From contig CAZMUM010000053.1 of NCBI GenBank assembly GCA_964569385.1, positions 1-29,613 of the forward strand: 29,613 nt of DNA, written 5' to 3'. The notes beneath the pieces are model-generated. The model was not told the origin of the DNA, did no database searches, and saw only the letters and a program-made list of their open reading frames with translations. Numbering within the stretch: the stretch's first letter is position 1; every line of letters starts with the position of its first letter. This document shows, piece by piece, positions 19,880 to 26,983 of the stretch. Source of the stretch: JAADHX01 sp964569385 (GTDB taxonomy: Bacteria > Actinomycetota > Acidimicrobiia > Acidimicrobiales > Poriferisodalaceae). The translations under genes were made by a program, and so were the position numbers.

Positions 19880-20145
19880 AGGTTTTTCGAAAAATCAAGA
19901 ACGTGTCGAATTCATTTGCACTGGTTCCGCCCATGCGACGCAAGGTCTGCCAGCTCACTAACACTGGGCCCAGAACCACATAAGACGATGATGTCATGTG
20001 GTCCAACGCTCAAGCAGCTCCTCAACGTCACATTACAAATATTACAACATTATGACGACATTGCGACGGTTTTCTTTAGCAGGCGCCGCGGTGTGAATGA
20101 ATGACCATCGGTACACTTGCAGACCGACCTGAACAGGAGTCCTCT

Positions 20146-20436
20146 GTGACGAACGTCGAAGAGACCGAAGAACGCCCGCCGCCCGTTGCCGGAACGCGCG
20201 TTGTTTACCTCGGCCCCGTCGCGCCTCATTGGGAGGTCCAGCACCTGTACGGCGAGCAGTCGATCATCGACAACTTCCGCACAAGGACCCACGCCCGACT
20301 ACTGCTGTTGCCGCCCCACGATCCTCAGTTTCGCCGCAACCGCGAACGCGTCGCCCGCGATGCCGAACGCGAAAATCTCGAACTCGAGTGGGATCTCGGA
20401 CTGCCAGACGACACCGAAACCTCCGCCAGAACGTAG
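20146..20436 (+). CDS. small conserved-looking protein, unknown function
   Basis: A 96-residue soluble protein: an acidic/Pro-rich start, a central part GTRVVYLGPVAPHWEVQHLYGEQSIIDNFRTRTHARLLLLPP, and a charged helical region RRNRERVARDAERENLELEWDLGLP. I do not recognise the family. The GTG at 20146 is preferred to the in-frame ATG at 20101 because AGGAG lies six bases upstream. About 320 bp separate it from the divergent whiB gene; this interval holds the whiB leader and an AT-rich stretch around 20030-20065 that could contain its promoter. It is convergent with the anti-sigma gene. Confidence 0.7.
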   Translation: MTNVEETEERPPPVAGTRVVYLGPVAPHWEVQHLYGEQSIIDNFRTRTHARLLLLPPHDPQFRRNRERVARDAERENLELEWDLGLPDDTETSART

Positions 20437-20472
20437 ATTTCTTCATCCGATAGTGGCGGGTTTTAGCTTCTC

Positions 20473-21243
20473 CTACCCGGACAAGCCAAAGAACTCGACC
20501 GTCGCCCGGCTTGTATCAGTAATGCGTTCGCGGAGCGATCGTGATGGGTCGGGCAACGACTCAGCCACGGCCACGACTTCTGCCTTTGTGGTGCCAACAA
20601 TCGCGTAGGACTTGTCGGCTCGATCGACCACCAGTACCGAGTCGCCGTCGATAACGGCGAACCAAGCCGACCCGTCGGTCATAGGCACCCGATCGCCGTG
20701 AGGCATTTCGTCCCAGTCGACGGGCCCTCTCATGACAAAGACCGAGATCTCGTGGTCGCCATTTGAATAGACCCCGTGCCACATCCCGGACATTTCGCGG
20801 ACCTCATCGCGGACAAACGAGTCGCCGACCGCTTCGGGTAAGTCGCTGGAATCGAAGCCGACGGCGCTGGCGGCGGCAACCGATTGGTGAGCAAACACAA
20901 CTCCCGCAACGTCGAGCACAACCGACCCGGCGCCGTTCGTACCAACAAGAACGCCCCAGAAGGCGACTGATGCAATTGCCGACAAGGCTGCTGCTCTCGT
21001 CCGGTTCTGCCGGCGCGGCCTGGCCTGGGGTCCGAACGGAGATCGGCGCTGGAGTTTCAATGCCAGATCCTCTGGCATAGCCAGAAGAGGCAGATCACGT
21101 ACGAGCTGGCGGGTGGCGATGAGTTGATGGAGTTCGGCGCGTAGATCAGAACTATCACTCAACGCCTGATCCACAACAAGACGTTCAGCGTCGTCGACCT
21201 CGTCATCGAGGTATGCGTTAATAAGATCGCGCGGAACCTTCAT
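20473..21243 (-). CDS. membrane anti-sigma factor (RseA-like, no zinc motif)
   Basis: A 256-residue protein whose N-terminal 75 residues (DLINAYLDDEVDDAERLVVDQALSDS...LRAELHQL) have the form of an anti-sigma domain. One membrane helix is predicted at about 88-108. The extracytoplasmic part includes DWDEMPHGDRVPM and AWFAVIDGDSVLVVDRADKSYAIVG. Many actinobacterial anti-sigma factors have HxxxCxxC zinc ligands; this protein has no cysteine, so a redox or zinc switch is unlikely. It starts with an ATG overlapping the sigma gene stop by 4 bp, the usual arrangement for a sigma/anti-sigma pair. Release by proteolysis, as for RseA, is possible but not shown. Confidence 0.85.
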   Translation of the reverse strand: MKVPRDLINAYLDDEVDDAERLVVDQALSDSSDLRAELHQLIATRQLVRDLPLLAMPEDLALKLQRRSPFGPQARPRRQNRTRAAALSAIASVAFWGVLVGTNGAGSVVLDVAGVVFAHQSVAAASAVGFDSSDLPEAVGDSFVRDEVREMSGMWHGVYSNGDHEISVFVMRGPVDWDEMPHGDRVPMTDGSAWFAVIDGDSVLVVDRADKSYAIVGTTKAEVVAVAESLPDPSRSLRERITDTSRATVEFFGLSG

Positions 21244-21809
21244 GACCGGCCCTCACTCATACGCGGTCCGAGGCTGTCGCGTAGGCGGCTACGCCCTCGG
21301 TGTATTCGGCTTCGCACCGTTCCGATGGGAACACCTAGGGCGTCTGAGATCTCCTGATAACCGAGGCCGACCACGTCAGACAGCACAACGGCAGCTCGGT
21401 AGTCGTCTGGCAGGGCCAGAATGGCCGACTGAATCTCGTCCGGTAGCACAACCTGATCGAGAGCCACGTCGGCTGCCGCGGTCGGCGGAAGCACCCAGTC
21501 GGGGTCATCTGGAAGCGAGTCAGTCGGCCGACGCTTCTTGCGGCGAACATCGTCGAGGAATGCGTTCGTGGTGATTCGCGCCAGCCAGCCTTGCATCGAA
21601 CCAGGCTGGTAGTTCTTCAAACCACGCTGCACTCGTACCAACACGTCCTGCACTAGATCCTCGGCATCATCACGTCGACCAGTAAGGCGGTACGCAACGG
21701 TGTAGATGAAGGCGCCATGTTCACGAGCGACCTCCTCCCAGGTTGGTAGATCTTCAGTCGGCTCAACAGACCGACGACGACGCGGTCGACGGTGACGACG
21801 ATCAGTCAT
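21240..21809 (-). CDS. ECF RNA polymerase sigma factor (SigE-like)
   Basis: A 189-residue group 4 sigma factor. Region 2 covers about 30-98, including YRLTGRRDDAEDLVQDVLVRVQRGL and MQGWLARITTNAFLDDVRRKKRR; region 4 covers about 125-180 with AILALPDDYRAAVVLSDVVGLGYQEISDALGVPIGTVRSRIHRGRSRLR. It would direct RNA polymerase to stress promoters of the GGAAC type. The stop overlaps the downstream anti-sigma gene (ATGA). A matching promoter sits 45 bp upstream, suggesting autoregulation. Proximity to tatA and an RseA-like protein echoes the mycobacterial sigE-rseA-htrA-tatB cluster. Confidence 0.94.
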   Translation of the reverse strand: MTDRRHRRPRRRRSVEPTEDLPTWEEVAREHGAFIYTVAYRLTGRRDDAEDLVQDVLVRVQRGLKNYQPGSMQGWLARITTNAFLDDVRRKKRRPTDSLPDDPDWVLPPTAAADVALDQVVLPDEIQSAILALPDDYRAAVVLSDVVGLGYQEISDALGVPIGTVRSRIHRGRSRLRDSLGPRMSEGRS

Positions 21810-21853
21810 GATCGACTTCGCATCGACAACATCACATCGGTTCCGCTGGGTTC

Positions 21854-21880
21854 AACGACGCTCTGACTTGGCCGGTTCCC
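21854..21880 (-). promoter_or_regulatory. candidate autoregulatory ECF promoter upstream of the sigma factor gene
   Basis: On the minus strand GGGAACC (21880-21874), 16 bases, then CGTT (21857-21854). This is a full match to the SigE-type promoter pattern GGGAAC-N15/16-CGTT known in mycobacteria. It lies 45 bp before the sigma gene start, so the sigma factor probably transcribes its own operon. Confidence 0.6.
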
Positions 21881-21933
21881 ATTCGAGGAAAGAATATTCA
21901 CCTAGACGCAGGTTCGGCAACCACCCAAACCAA

Positions 21934-22092
21934 TCAGCTGGTTTCAGAGTCAGAGGTTCCGTCTTGCAGCCCGTCCTTGAATTCCTTCTGAGCCTGACCA
22001 AGCGAGCGCGCCAACTTCGGCAGCTTCGCGCCACCGAATAGGAGCAGGACGATGACGAGAATAACGATCAGTTCTGTCGGTCCAAGGTTCAC
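21934..22092 (-). CDS. tatA: Sec-independent translocase protein TatA/E
   Basis: A 52-residue protein beginning GTG and reading MNLGPTELIVILVIVLLLFG, then GAKLPKLARSLGQAQKEFKDG and a short polar tail ending ETS. One transmembrane helix (about 6-19), the FG hinge and an amphipathic helix with the LPKLARSLG signature are diagnostic for TatA, the pore-forming subunit of twin-arginine export of folded proteins. AGGG lies five bases before the GTG. It is shorter than most actinobacterial TatA proteins (about 80-90), because the acidic tail is brief. It lies between whiB (78 bp upstream) and the sigma gene, same strand. tatB and tatC are not in the window. Confidence 0.92.
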   Translation of the reverse strand: MNLGPTELIVILVIVLLLFGGAKLPKLARSLGQAQKEFKDGLQDGTSDSETS

Positions 22093-22169
22093 AACACCCT
22101 AGGGTACCGCTCCGCGACTGAAACTATGAGCGCGGCCGCTCGGGCTCTAGATTCGCCAGGCTCGAGCTC

Positions 22170-22466
22170 TCAGCCGGTCTCTGCCTCGCGGGCCCTGCGA
22201 TCAAGGGCCCGCTGACGACGGAGCCGACGGCGTTCGCGTTCGCTCATGCCGCCCCAGATTCCGAACTTCTCACCGTGGTCGAGCGCGTACTCGAGGCAAT
22301 TCTCGCGAACCACACAGCCACGACAGACTTCCTTGGCCTCTTTAGTAGATGCGCCGCGCTCCGGGAAGAACAAATCTGGCTCGACTCCCAGGCAGTTGGC
22401 AAAGTCCCACCAAGTCTTGGGTTCAGGCGTTGCTTCGTCGGCAGAGCCATCGTTGATTTCAGACAA
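22170..22466 (-). CDS. WhiB-family regulator, WhiB2/WhmD-like
   Basis: A 98-residue WhiB protein with cluster ligands Cys25, Cys48, Cys51 and Cys57, the GIWGG turn at 69-73 and a strongly basic tail (RERRRLRRQRALDRRAR). The N-terminal TWWDFANCLGVEPDLFFPERG resembles the WhiB2/WhmD group, which controls septation, but subfamily placement is tentative. It starts with TTG, supported by GGAG six bases upstream and by the absence of a usable ATG or GTG before the first cysteine. It is divergent from the helicase gene; a 21-bp inverted repeat lies between them. A strong hairpin lies inside the 3' end of its coding region. Confidence 0.93.
   Translation of the reverse strand: MSEINDGSADEATPEPKTWWDFANCLGVEPDLFFPERGASTKEAKEVCRGCVVRENCLEYALDHGEKFGIWGGMSERERRRLRRQRALDRRAREAETG
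22188..22212. repeat. perfect 9-bp inverted repeat inside the 3' end of whiB
   Basis: GCGGGCCCT (22188-22196) and AGGGCCCGC (22204-22212) flank a 7-base centre. The stem is all but one G-C pair. It falls in codons for the basic tail, ending 18 bases before the stop. It could form a stable RNA hairpin between whiB and the downstream tatA; no U-tract follows, so it is not a classical intrinsic terminator. Confidence 0.6.
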
Positions 22467-22541
22467 AACTATCTCCAGAAAGTGTGCTGGATAGTGCCGA
22501 GCTCGTTGAGGTCGGCAGTACCAATGACAGTCGATATGACG

Positions 22542-22562
22542 TCGTGGTAATTACAACCACGA
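22542..22562. promoter_or_regulatory. candidate operator: 7-7-7 inverted repeat between whiB and helicase
   Basis: TCGTGGT (22542-22548), a 7-base AT-rich centre, then ACCACGA (22556-22562) form a perfect dyad in the 237-bp divergent region between whiB and the helicase gene. Arm and spacer lengths suit a dimeric DNA-binding protein. The bound protein and the controlled gene are unknown. Confidence 0.35.
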
Positions 22563-22703
22563 GATTGTGGACGCTCCGAGCCAATGTTGCAAATTAAACT
22601 CAACCTCAACTACGGGTAGAGGGTTTTCGCGCATCCCGCGCGTAACAGTCGCGACTAGCTGTAAGACTGTAGAAGTGAACGCGCGACACTCCCAACGAGG
22701 GTC

Positions 22704-25004
22704 ATGCTGAGCGCCCAATTGGGGGTTCGTTTACCCACTGGCCTCAGCCGAAACGAACTTCGAGCGTGCGTCGAAACTAGGGATCCAGCGGATCTTCTTG
22801 CGAAGCATAGCCACGACCCGCGGCTGGTCTGGACTGGTCACATTTCTGCAACCGCAGGCCGGCTCGCAACCTCCCCACCAGCACAAATGTCATCGAATCT
22901 TCTTGATCTCGTCGCCCCCAACGGGCTGTGGAAACACCAAGCGACGGCTATCGAATCGATAACGCGCCGACACCACACCCTCATTGCCACGGGTACGGGA
23001 TCGGGCAAGTCGGCGTGTTATCAGCTTCCAATCGCGGCCAGGCTTCACAGTGGGCCATTGCCCACCGCTCTAGTGATTCAACCAACCAAGGCCCTAGCTC
23101 ACGACCAACTCGAATCGTTCGGAAAATTGTTTCCCGATTTCTTGGCTATGGCCCACGATGGCGACGCAGACAACACCCAGAGATACCTGGCGCGACGCGA
23201 GGCCAGGGTGATATTTACTAACCCAGAGATGTGCCATGGCAGCATTCTGGCCAGGCACACTCGCTGGTCACGCTTTCTTGGCCACCTCGAATTTATCGTC
23301 ATCGACGAGCTTCACGCGTTACGAGGAGTTTTCGGATCCCATGTCGCTCACATCATTCGTCGCCTCCGCCGAGCCTGTGCCTACCACGGCGCCAAGCCGA
23401 CCTTTGTGCTCACCAGCGCCACCGTCAGCGGAGCTCAGGAGTTAGCTGAAGCTCTCATCGGATCAGAAGTTGTAGTTGTCGACGACGATGCGGCTCCTTC
23501 TGCACACCGAACTATTGCGGTATGGGACCCAACAGCCGCGACGCGGGATAGGCGGAGCTCCGTTCTCCAAGATGCCGCGGATCTAACGGCCCAACTCGTC
23601 GACCGTGGCCACCGCGTGATTGGATTCAGCAGAGCCAGATCAACCGCCGAAGCGATCGCCGAACTGACCAGGCGCCAGGTAGTAGATCCATCGCGAATCG
23701 TCGCGTATAGGGGCGGTTACCTCGCCAGCGAACGTCGCACCCTTGAGACCATGGTCGCGAACGGCGAAGTTGATGCCGTTATTGCCACATCGGCCCTCGA
23801 ACTCGGCATCGACATCGGGCAGCTGGATGCGGCCATCCTGGCCGGTTTCCCTGGAACAATCTCGTCATTTCGTCAGCAAATCGGCCGGGTCGGACGGCGG
23901 GGCCAGAACTCCTTGGCAATTCTTGTCGCCGGTGAAGACCAACTCGACCGTTGGCTGGTCAATCATCCGAACGAACTGCTCGAACGTTCGGCCGAGCGCA
24001 TCGTCATCAACCCAGACAACCCTTCGGTGCTGCGGCCTCAGTTGGCGTGCGCGGCTCACGAGATTCCACTGGATCCCATCGCCGACCACCGCTGGTGGCC
24101 AGCCACCCTCGATGCCGCTGTGTGCGATCTAGCCGCGGTTGGCCTCCTAAGGCCCCGAAACGGTCTTGCGGTGTTTACCCAGGCGTCTCACCCAGGGCGC
24201 CAGATAGGACTTCGCGCCGCAGGATCTGACACGGTCAGGATCGAAAGAACCGACTCATCTCTCATCGGGACCATCGACAGCCTCAGAGCCCCGGCCTCAC
24301 TTCACACCGGAGCGCGCTACGTCCATCAAGGCATCGCATACCGGGTGGAAGAGCTTGACCTCGATGCCAGGCGGGCAATAGTCACACCCGATGATCGGGG
24401 CATCTGTCGATCACGTTCCCACAGCACAACCACGATCACCATCCTCGATCAAGCCAGACAACAACGCCTCGGCGATGGAGCACTCAGCATTGGCACCGTG
24501 AGAGTTAACACCGTGGTCGACAGCTATGTGGTTACCACTAGCGAAGGCCGGATCATCGAACGAGGCGAGCTCGACTACCCGCCACACGTTGTGACAACAT
24601 CCTCAATTTGGCTGGTTGCGAACGAAGCTCAGCTAGAACACTTCCTAGGCGACAAGACCCGAACTGCCGGTGCTCTACATGCCACCGAACACGCGATTAT
24701 CGGAGCATTGCCAATGTTTGCAATATGTGATCGATGGGACGTAGCTGGAACCGCCAAGGCACTTCATGCCCAAACTCTCGGCCCGGTGATCTTTGTCTAC
24801 GACTCAGTTTCAGGTGGCGGGGGGATTTCGCAGCTGGCCTTTCGGGCCGCGTCCAGCATCATCACAGCCGCTACCGATCTTGTCGGTCAGTGCAGCTGTT
24901 CGGACGGCTGTCCGGCCTGCGTGGTGTCGCCGAACTGTGGTAGTGGCAACTCGCCCCTCGACAAACACGGCGCGCTTGACGTATTGGCTTTGTTCGGCGC
25001 GTAA
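22704..25004 (+). CDS. DExH-box helicase of the MrfA/YprA type with DUF1998 zinc domain
   Basis: A 766-residue superfamily 2 helicase. Walker A ATGTGSGKS is at 95-103, DELH at 201-204, motif III SAT at 238-240, ALELGID at 364-370 and motif VI QQIGRVGRRG at 391-400. The C-terminal DUF1998 region ends with a cysteine cluster (Cys730, 732, 736, 739, 745). This domain order matches Bacillus MrfA/YprA, a helicase for repair of mitomycin-type crosslinks with the nuclease MrfB; no mrfB is adjacent here. The ATG at 22704 is used, with GAGG only three bases upstream, so initiation may be weak. Its last 195 bp overlap the opposing tadE gene. Confidence 0.92.
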   Translation: MLSAQLGVRLPTGLSRNELRACVETRDPADLLAKHSHDPRLVWTGHISATAGRLATSPPAQMSSNLLDLVAPNGLWKHQATAIESITRRHHTLIATGTGSGKSACYQLPIAARLHSGPLPTALVIQPTKALAHDQLESFGKLFPDFLAMAHDGDADNTQRYLARREARVIFTNPEMCHGSILARHTRWSRFLGHLEFIVIDELHALRGVFGSHVAHIIRRLRRACAYHGAKPTFVLTSATVSGAQELAEALIGSEVVVVDDDAAPSAHRTIAVWDPTAATRDRRSSVLQDAADLTAQLVDRGHRVIGFSRARSTAEAIAELTRRQVVDPSRIVAYRGGYLASERRTLETMVANGEVDAVIATSALELGIDIGQLDAAILAGFPGTISSFRQQIGRVGRRGQNSLAILVAGEDQLDRWLVNHPNELLERSAERIVINPDNPSVLRPQLACAAHEIPLDPIADHRWWPATLDAAVCDLAAVGLLRPRNGLAVFTQASHPGRQIGLRAAGSDTVRIERTDSSLIGTIDSLRAPASLHTGARYVHQGIAYRVEELDLDARRAIVTPDDRGICRSRSHSTTTITILDQARQQRLGDGALSIGTVRVNTVVDSYVVTTSEGRIIERGELDYPPHVVTTSSIWLVANEAQLEHFLGDKTRTAGALHATEHAIIGALPMFAICDRWDVAGTAKALHAQTLGPVIFVYDSVSGGGGISQLAFRAASSIITAATDLVGQCSCSDGCPACVVSPNCGSGNSPLDKHGALDVLALFGA

Positions 25005-25463
25005 AGCTGGCTCGGCCTCGTGACCGAATTGCAGCTCAGGCGAGGTACCGCTGGCCTCGACCAGCATCGTGGCGCGAGCCGAGACCGAACGCCCACTGAG
25101 CAACGCCCCAAACAGCGGCAGAGAGGTCAAAGGCGATAGCGATACCTCGACAGTTACGAGGCCGCCAACACTCTCGCGACGCACCACGGTCGCGGTGATC
25201 CGGGCCGGATCGATATCGAGCGCTTCACGCGCGGCGCGTTGGGCTACCCCGCCGCCCCCATCGACGGCTGTGGCGCGAGCCGCCTCACGTGCGGAGTGGA
25301 CTACGAGCAGCTGGTCGCGCCACAACAGCCCAACCTGTACGACAGATAGAACCACAAAGAGAGCCACCGGCAGCATGGCCGCAGTCTCAAATGTGGCCTG
25401 GCCATTTTGGTTCCTATCACCTAGCCAAGCGTGCCCCTTAGCCCGCGGCACGTATAAGTCCAT
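24810..25463 (-). CDS. tadE: TadE-like pseudopilin with extended tail
   Basis: About 217 residues. A type IVb prepilin signal is visible: cleavage would follow Gly21 (NG/QATFE), with Glu at +5, then a hydrophobic helix (AAMLPVALFVVLSVVQVGLLW). The region LLVVHSAREAARATAV is typical of TadE proteins, which assist Flp pilus assembly. TadE proteins are usually about 130-150 residues; here the frame runs on 65 residues, antisense to the zinc-cluster end of the helicase gene, before the first stop at 24810. The ATG at 25463 overlaps the flp coding region by 26 bp; a GTG at 25451 is an alternative. Confidence 0.82.
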   Translation of the reverse strand: MDLYVPRAKGHAWLGDRNQNGQATFETAAMLPVALFVVLSVVQVGLLWRDQLLVVHSAREAARATAVDGGGGVAQRAAREALDIDPARITATVVRRESVGGLVTVEVSLSPLTSLPLFGALLSGRSVSARATMLVEASGTSPELQFGHEAEPALRAEQSQYVKRAVFVEGRVATTTVRRHHAGRTAVRTAALTDKIGSGCDDAGRGPKGQLRNPPAT

Positions 25464-25665
25464 CGAATACGACGTCAAGAAGCTGCCCAACCTTGCCAGT
25501 ACCAGCTGCCCATGCCGCCACAAGGGCAATGATCAACGCAACCACACCTGTAAGAAGCGCATACTCAGCGGTGGCCTGGCCCTCTTCGCTGGTCTGGCGG
25601 GGCTCACTGGTGCGGCGGTGCTCACTGTTCTGGCAGGGCTCGTCGCCACAAGATGACTCGTTCAT
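25438..25665 (-). CDS. flp: Flp-type pilin
   Basis: A 75-residue type IVb pilin precursor. The prepilin peptidase site is Gly29/Gln30 followed by ATAEY, with Glu at +5 and Tyr at +6, then the hydrophobic helix LLTGVVALIIALVAAWAAG. The mature pilin would be about 46 residues. The 29-residue leader is long and polar, with two cysteines (6 and 11) and a repeated RRTSEP/RQTSEE motif. ATG at 25665 has AGGA seven bases upstream. It is the major structural candidate of the tad pilus; the processing peptidase (TadV) is not in the window. Confidence 0.88.
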   Translation of the reverse strand: MNESSCGDEPCQNSEHRRTSEPRQTSEEGQATAEYALLTGVVALIIALVAAWAAGTGKVGQLLDVVFDGLIRAAG

Positions 25666-25739
25666 TTTCGGTTCCTATTCATAGAAAAACACACGGGGAA
25701 GCAAAAAGAGCATTGGCTCTCGGGCCGACATACGACCGA

Positions 25740-26282
25740 TCAGACGCTCACGCCTCTCAGCAAGGGAAGAACGGTTGGCGCAACTCCGACGAGCACGAAT
25801 GCCGGGAGATGGCACAGCACCAGAGGACCCGACTGCCACACGGACATTCGTCGGGCCGCGGCCGCGGTGGCGTTGGTATCCAGCAGCTGAACATCGGCTC
25901 GCACTCGGTCGAGCTCGGCATCGAGACGGACACCGCTATTGACCGCCGCCGCCAGCGCAACCAGAACAATCCCAAGAGACGTCTGGGGCGCAATTGCCGA
26001 CTGCCTCACGGCGTCTTGTGCCTCAATACCTCTGTCGAGCAGTACCACGATCTCTGCGAGGGTCGATCCAGATGAAATCGAGTGGCGAGCGCCTAAAGCC
26101 ATGACATCGCGAAGGCCAAGGCCGCGCCTCACCCCGAGCGCCAAAATGTCGAGGGTGTCCGATGAACCCGAAGCCGCCGAGTTACGCAACCGCAACGGCC
26201 TTGCCAGCGGCGGCGAAAAGCGAAGGCTCATAAGCAGAACGTCTGCTGTAGCCAACAAGCCTGCAATCCAGAGCCAGCTCAT
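25740..26282 (-). CDS. tadC: TadC-like type II secretion F-domain membrane protein
   Basis: A 180-residue inner membrane protein with hydrophobic segments at about 3-20, 102-116 and 153-175, and a cytoplasmic helical region LDILALGVRRGLGLRDVMALGARH. The layout matches the T2SSF domain of TadC platform proteins. It is short compared with many TadC (about 280-300), in common with small actinobacterial versions. Its start overlaps the tadB stop by 4 bp (ATGA), and it is followed after 74 bp by flp. Confidence 0.82.
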   Translation of the reverse strand: MSWLWIAGLLATADVLLMSLRFSPPLARPLRLRNSAASGSSDTLDILALGVRRGLGLRDVMALGARHSISSGSTLAEIVVLLDRGIEAQDAVRQSAIAPQTSLGIVLVALAAAVNSGVRLDAELDRVRADVQLLDTNATAAAARRMSVWQSGPLVLCHLPAFVLVGVAPTVLPLLRGVSV

Positions 26283-26983
26283 CGAAGTGCCTCAACCTTG
26301 TTGACCAATGCCAGAGACCAAAGCGCTCCCAACAACGAAAAACTTACGGCGACCATGGTCAGAAGACGCAGCCCCGGGTCGGACCAAACATTGCTGGCCC
26401 CCGAAACAATGAAGTCGACACCGACTGCAATCCACGGCAGCACAAACATTGCTGTCGCCGAGGCTCGCCCTTGAGCCGCTTGGCTGGCGATGTCGTGGCG
26501 TCTCAGACGGCGCTGCCTTAAGGACTGCGCGGCGTCGGTGAAGATGCGTTCGGTCTCGATGCGGGTGCCGTACGCCAACTCGATGGCGGCACCCAATAGC
26601 GCGACTTCTGGGTCGGTTCTGGGCAGCGCCGCAACTGCGGCCGAGGCCGAGACTCCGCTCTGTATACGGCTCGCGACCGAAACTAATGCCAGCTTCAGTC
26701 CTACCGCTAGATCAGCAGCATCGTCGATGGCCTCGCCAAGGTCGACATCGGTGCGCGAACGCCATGCAACAGCCTCAGCGAACTCAGGCAGACCTATTCG
26801 GTTCTGACGTTGACCTCTGGCTTGGAGACGACCCTTGACTAGTGCAAACAAGATCGCACCATTGGCCGCTGCCAGCGTGATGGTGGCCGAGCGAACAACG
26901 GTTGCCACACCCACCACCACCAAAGCCGACCACGAGCCTCGCCACCAGGCCCAGATCGCAGTGGCGGCCACGAGCCAGATCAC
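26279..26983 (-). CDS. tadB: TadB-like type II secretion F-domain membrane protein
   Basis: A 234-residue protein with N-terminal membrane helices (about 2-48), a cytoplasmic helical domain (LPEFAEAVAWRSRTDVDLGEAIDDAA... and IETERIFTDAAQSLRQRRLRRHDIASQAAQGRASA) and two C-terminal helices. This is the T2SSF layout of TadB, which with TadC forms the pilus assembly platform driven by TadA. It overlaps tadA by 4 bp upstream and tadC by 4 bp downstream, so the three are translated as one unit. Confidence 0.85.
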   Translation of the reverse strand: MIWLVAATAIWAWWRGSWSALVVVGVATVVRSATITLAAANGAILFALVKGRLQARGQRQNRIGLPEFAEAVAWRSRTDVDLGEAIDDAADLAVGLKLALVSVASRIQSGVSASAAVAALPRTDPEVALLGAAIELAYGTRIETERIFTDAAQSLRQRRLRRHDIASQAAQGRASATAMFVLPWIAVGVDFIVSGASNVWSDPGLRLLTMVAVSFSLLGALWSLALVNKVEALR

